DNA from: Anaerolinea sp.
Lineage (GTDB): Bacteria; Chloroflexota; Anaerolineae; Anaerolineales; Anaerolineaceae
Reading direction: 5' to 3'
Length of the DNA stretch: 64,000 nucleotides
NCBI GenBank assembly: GCA_029975055.1
Contig: JARKPU010000013.1
Coordinates: 372,001-436,000, forward strand
The notes beneath the pieces were generated by a model. That model saw nothing but the letters and a program-made list of their open reading frames with translations, was not told the origin of the DNA and did no database searches. The position numbers were made by a program, and so were the translations under genes. This document shows, piece by piece, positions 61,379 to 64,000 of the stretch (position 1 is the first letter of the stretch; each line of letters begins with the position of its first letter).

Positions 61379-62767
61379 TTAGTTTCCTTCCTGATCGGCA
61401 TACCTGTAAAAGAAATACACCAGGGCCTGGATGCCTTTCTGCCAGGTGGGCAGGTGCAGGCGCTCGTTGGGGCTGTGGATGCGGTCATCTGGCAGGCCGA
61501 AACCGGGCAGAACGGTGTCTGCGCCGAGGAGCTTTTGAATATCGGCCACCACGGGCACGCTGCCGCCCTCGCGCTTGAGCACCGGGCGAATTCCCCATGC
61601 CTGCTCGAGCGCTGCACGCATTGCCAGGGCGGCGGGTTGGTGAGGATCGGTTGCGCAGGCGGCTCCACCGCCGTAATAGATGAGCTCCCAGCGTACGGTC
61701 GGAGGGATAATCCTTGCGAAATATTCCTTGAAGAGCTGGTGAATCTCATCGGGCTGCTGGTCGGCAACCAGGCGGGTGGAGAATTTGGCCATGGCGTAAG
61801 CGGGCAGAACCGTCTTGGTGCCGTTTCCGGTGAAGCCTGAGAGCAGGCCGTTAATTTCCAGCGTCGGCCGCGCGCCGATCCTTTCGGTGGGGGTGAACCC
61901 GGCTTCGCCCCACAGGCGGGGCGCGCCGGTTTGCGCCAGATAGTACCCATCATCCATCGGGAGGCGGGCCAGTTCGGCGCGCTCTTCTTCTGAGAGCGGG
62001 CGGACTTTATCATAAAAGCCCGGCACGGTGACGGTTCCGTTGGCGTCGTGCAAGCCGGCAATCACTTCGCTGAGCGCTTTTGCGGGGTTGTGGACGATTC
62101 CGCCAAAAACACCCGAATGGAGGTCGTGTTCCGGGCCATAAATGCGCAATTCAAAAAAGGCGAGCCCGCGCAAGGCGTAAACCAGGGTTGGAACATCAGC
62201 CGCGACCATCCCGGCGTCTGGATTGAGGGAAATATCGCAGGAAAGCATTTCACGGTGAGCTTCGATGAATGGCTTGAGGTGCGGCGAGCCGATCTCTTCT
62301 TCGCCTTCAACGAGGAATCTGAAGTTCAACGGGTAGCTTCCATCTGTAGCGCGGATGGCTTCGAGCGCCGAAAGGACGGCAACCACCTGCCCTTTCATAT
62401 CGGAAGCGCCGCGCCCGAAGAGAAAATCTCCTCGCACTTCCGGCTCGAATGGAGCGCTTTCCCACAGCTCGAGCGGGTCGGCCGGTTGGACGTCATAATG
62501 CCCATAGACCAGGACGGTGGGCTTCTCCGGCCCGGCGTGCAGCCAATCGGCGTACACAATGGGATGCCCGGCGGTGGGTAGGACCTGAATGTGTTCGAGG
62601 CCGACACGCGTAAAGAGCTCACTCACCTTATCGGCGGCGCGGCGCATATCGGTTTCATATTCCGGTGAAGTGGAAACCGAAGGGATATTGACCAATGAAC
62701 GCAGGTTGGCCAAAAAATCGTCTACATGAGTGGTGGCGTACTCGATTGCTGCTCGGTGATCCGACAT
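61379..62767 (-). CDS. M20-family dipeptidase/carboxypeptidase
   Basis: The 462-residue protein is an M20 metallopeptidase, related to cytosolic dipeptidases of the PepV/CNDP type. The two-zinc site is visible: His-Asp in VYGHYDVQPADP, Asp in GRGASDMKGQ, the catalytic Glu and its neighbour in VEGEEEIGS, and later residues in the C-terminal part. A dimerisation lid domain (LRIYGPEHDLHSGVFGG) lies in the middle. It probably hydrolyses small peptides in the cytoplasm. I chose the ATG preceded by GAGGA. Confidence 0.88.
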   Translation of the reverse strand: MSDHRAAIEYATTHVDDFLANLRSLVNIPSVSTSPEYETDMRRAADKVSELFTRVGLEHIQVLPTAGHPIVYADWLHAGPEKPTVLVYGHYDVQPADPLELWESAPFEPEVRGDFLFGRGASDMKGQVVAVLSALEAIRATDGSYPLNFRFLVEGEEEIGSPHLKPFIEAHREMLSCDISLNPDAGMVAADVPTLVYALRGLAFFELRIYGPEHDLHSGVFGGIVHNPAKALSEVIAGLHDANGTVTVPGFYDKVRPLSEEERAELARLPMDDGYYLAQTGAPRLWGEAGFTPTERIGARPTLEINGLLSGFTGNGTKTVLPAYAMAKFSTRLVADQQPDEIHQLFKEYFARIIPPTVRWELIYYGGGAACATDPHQPAALAMRAALEQAWGIRPVLKREGGSVPVVADIQKLLGADTVLPGFGLPDDRIHSPNERLHLPTWQKGIQALVYFFYRYADQEGN

Positions 62768-63125
62768 GCTGTTCCTCACAGGTGGATTTGTTTGAATTAT
62801 ATGCGATTTTCGCCTGCACGTCTCCGGCGGTAATCCGCCCTGGATGACATAACTGCCCCTTTTTAAAGATTGTGTTAGAATTTTAACCAGGGTTCGGTGG
62901 TCAGTCCGATCTTGTGATTGGGCTGGCGTCGGACAGGTCGTCGGTCCGTCGAAAAGAGCCGCCTTCCTGAAACTCCATCACTTCCTGAGGAGATTTCTGT
63001 GCCCACCGATCCTGGTCAATCGAACAAATCCTGTAATTTGGCAGGAAAAGCGGATGATAACCGGCGGGGATGCTTTTTTTACTCGCCGGTTTATGCTGGC
63101 TGGTGGCTTCCGGAGTAAAGCGAAA
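62768..63125. other. Divergent intergenic region
   Basis: About 358 bases separate the peptidase gene and the ssnA-like gene. It holds small hairpins (62826-62839, and an 8-bp stem 63059-63066 with 63084-63091 enclosing TTTTTTT). No ORF in it has a ribosome site and family signature. The ssnA-like gene may have a long leader; I cannot assign a riboswitch class. Confidence 0.5.
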
Positions 63126-64000
63126 ATGCTCATTTACAATGCGAAGCTGATTACAAACGAACGGCCGAACCGCATCCTCGAGGGGCAGGCGGTGTTGATC
63201 CGGGACGGGTTGATCCAAAAGGTCGGCCCTGAACAGGTGATGCTTGTTGAAAATGCAGCTGAGGAGCGGCTGGATGCCCGCGGCCAGTATGTGATGCCCG
63301 GCAACATTTGCGCGCACACGCATTTCTATGGGGCTTACGCGCGCGGAATGGCCATCCCGGGGCCTGCACCCGCCGACTTCCCGGAGATTCTTGCGAAATT
63401 ATGGTGGGGGCTGGATAAGGCGCTCAGCATGGAAGATGTGTATTACTCGGCCATGGTTTGCATCGCCGATGCCATCCGCCACGGCACAACCACGTTGGTC
63501 GACCACCATGCTTCACCGAATGCGATCGCCGGTTCGCTGGATGCGATTGCTTCTGCTGTGGAAGAGAGCGGCGTGCGAGCCAGCCTGTGTTACGAAGTGA
63601 CCGATCGAGACGGCCCGGAGCGCGCGAAGGCCGGAATCGCAGAGAATGTGCGCTTCATTCAGCGAATCCAATCCGGGGGAGGTGCGGGGGGGCGGCTTTC
63701 GGCTTTGTTTGGGCTGCACGCCAGCCTGACCCTTTCGGAAGAGACCCTCGAAGCCTGCCGACACGCCAACCAGACTGGGGCAGGGTTCCATATCCATGTC
63801 GCCGAACACAGTGTGGACCAATATGACTCGCTGGAGAAATCCGGCCTGCGGGTGATTGACCGGCTCGAACGGCACGGCATCCTTGGCCCGGAAACGATTG
63901 CCGTGCATGCCGTCCACGTGGACGCAAAGGAGATCGAAATCCTGGCGCGCAGCGGAACGTGGGTGACTCACCAACCGCGTTCGAACATGAATAACGCCGT
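63126..64000 (+). CDS. ssnA: SsnA-like amidohydrolase (cut by the window edge)
   Basis: The 291 codons visible form the N-terminal two thirds of a metal-dependent amidohydrolase. Metal-binding motif NICAHTHFYGAYARGM (HxH) is present, followed by LWWGLDKALSMEDVYY, DHHASPNAIAGSL, FHIHVAEH and THQPRSNMNN. These follow the SsnA pattern, a putative aminohydrolase found with selenium-dependent molybdenum hydroxylase genes; the related guanine deaminase family is more distant. GGAG lies ten bases before the ATG. The stop codon is outside the window. The link to selenium is from known gene neighbourhoods. Confidence 0.78.
   Translation, partial: MLIYNAKLITNERPNRILEGQAVLIRDGLIQKVGPEQVMLVENAAEERLDARGQYVMPGNICAHTHFYGAYARGMAIPGPAPADFPEILAKLWWGLDKALSMEDVYYSAMVCIADAIRHGTTTLVDHHASPNAIAGSLDAIASAVEESGVRASLCYEVTDRDGPERAKAGIAENVRFIQRIQSGGGAGGRLSALFGLHASLTLSEETLEACRHANQTGAGFHIHVAEHSVDQYDSLEKSGLRVIDRLERHGILGPETIAVHAVHVDAKEIEILARSGTWVTHQPRSNMNNA

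Noticed and set aside
1..64000. CRISPR arrays, insertion sequences, prophage or integrase genes
   Set aside because: I found no regular direct repeats with spacers, no transposase, integrase or phage structural motif on either strand.

Overview
The window looks like a contig from an anaerobic member of the Chloroflexi, most likely class Anaerolineae. I infer this from family content, not from a database match. The signs are an NBR1-type Ig-like lipoprotein with a Pro/Thr linker, several Anaerolineae-style hypothetical proteins, a separate secD and secF pair, a one-chain ADP-forming acyl-CoA synthetase, a tungsten-type aldehyde ferredoxin oxidoreductase, high GC, and short tightly packed operons. 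No 16S rRNA gene is present. Eight genes lie on the plus strand; all the others, including the single tRNA, lie on the minus strand.

Layout. 0-9.4 kb: an exported lipoprotein, membrane proteins, secD-secF, then a small operon of SpoIIE-like phosphatase, a channel-like TrkA protein and a P-loop protein, a methyltransferase and an MFS carrier. 9.4-13.7 kb: rel (ppGpp), moeA, a VKOR-type thiol oxidoreductase and a Cys-rich protein with a very acidic tail. 13.8-18.9 kb: an HAD phosphatase and a catabolic-looking flavoprotein set (Ldh2-type reductase, DAO-type subunit, and a large fused 2Fe-2S/FAD/4Fe-4S/BFD subunit). 19-25.4 kb: translation and proteostasis genes: prfB with its programmed frameshift, ftsY, rlmN, clpP, tig and tRNA-Leu(UAG). 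25.6-35 kb: a nitroreductase, secreted hypotheticals, ADP-forming acyl-CoA synthetase, a zinc-ribbon membrane protein, htpG and an SDR threonine dehydrogenase.

35-43.5 kb is the most unusual part. A membrane-anchored rhodanese carries an in-frame UGA followed at once by a bacterial SECIS-like hairpin, and its reading frame continues for 40 codons, so it is probably a selenoprotein. Upstream of it, on the same strand, is an operon-like set: Ycf46-type AAA ATPase, short Hsp70, DUF1257 (Ycf35-like), DUF2997, a radical SAM activase-like protein, a WD40 protein and an MFS carrier.

43.6-50 kb: the aldehyde ferredoxin oxidoreductase, and glmS preceded by a long structured leader with the conserved core of the glmS ribozyme, interrupted by an extra double-hairpin. 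50-56.4 kb: hypotheticals, a LysM/M23 peptidase, DUF192, a CheY-like protein, a LuxR-type regulator and an endonuclease IV-like protein. 56.4-62.8 kb: dgkA, ybeY, the PgpH-type HD phosphodiesterase, yqeY, a ComEA-like protein, DUF1385 and an M20 peptidase. The right edge cuts a gene that resembles ssnA, which is linked to selenium-dependent molybdenum hydroxylases. Together with the rhodanese this suggests a selenium-using anaerobe, though no selA, selB, selC or selD lies in the window.
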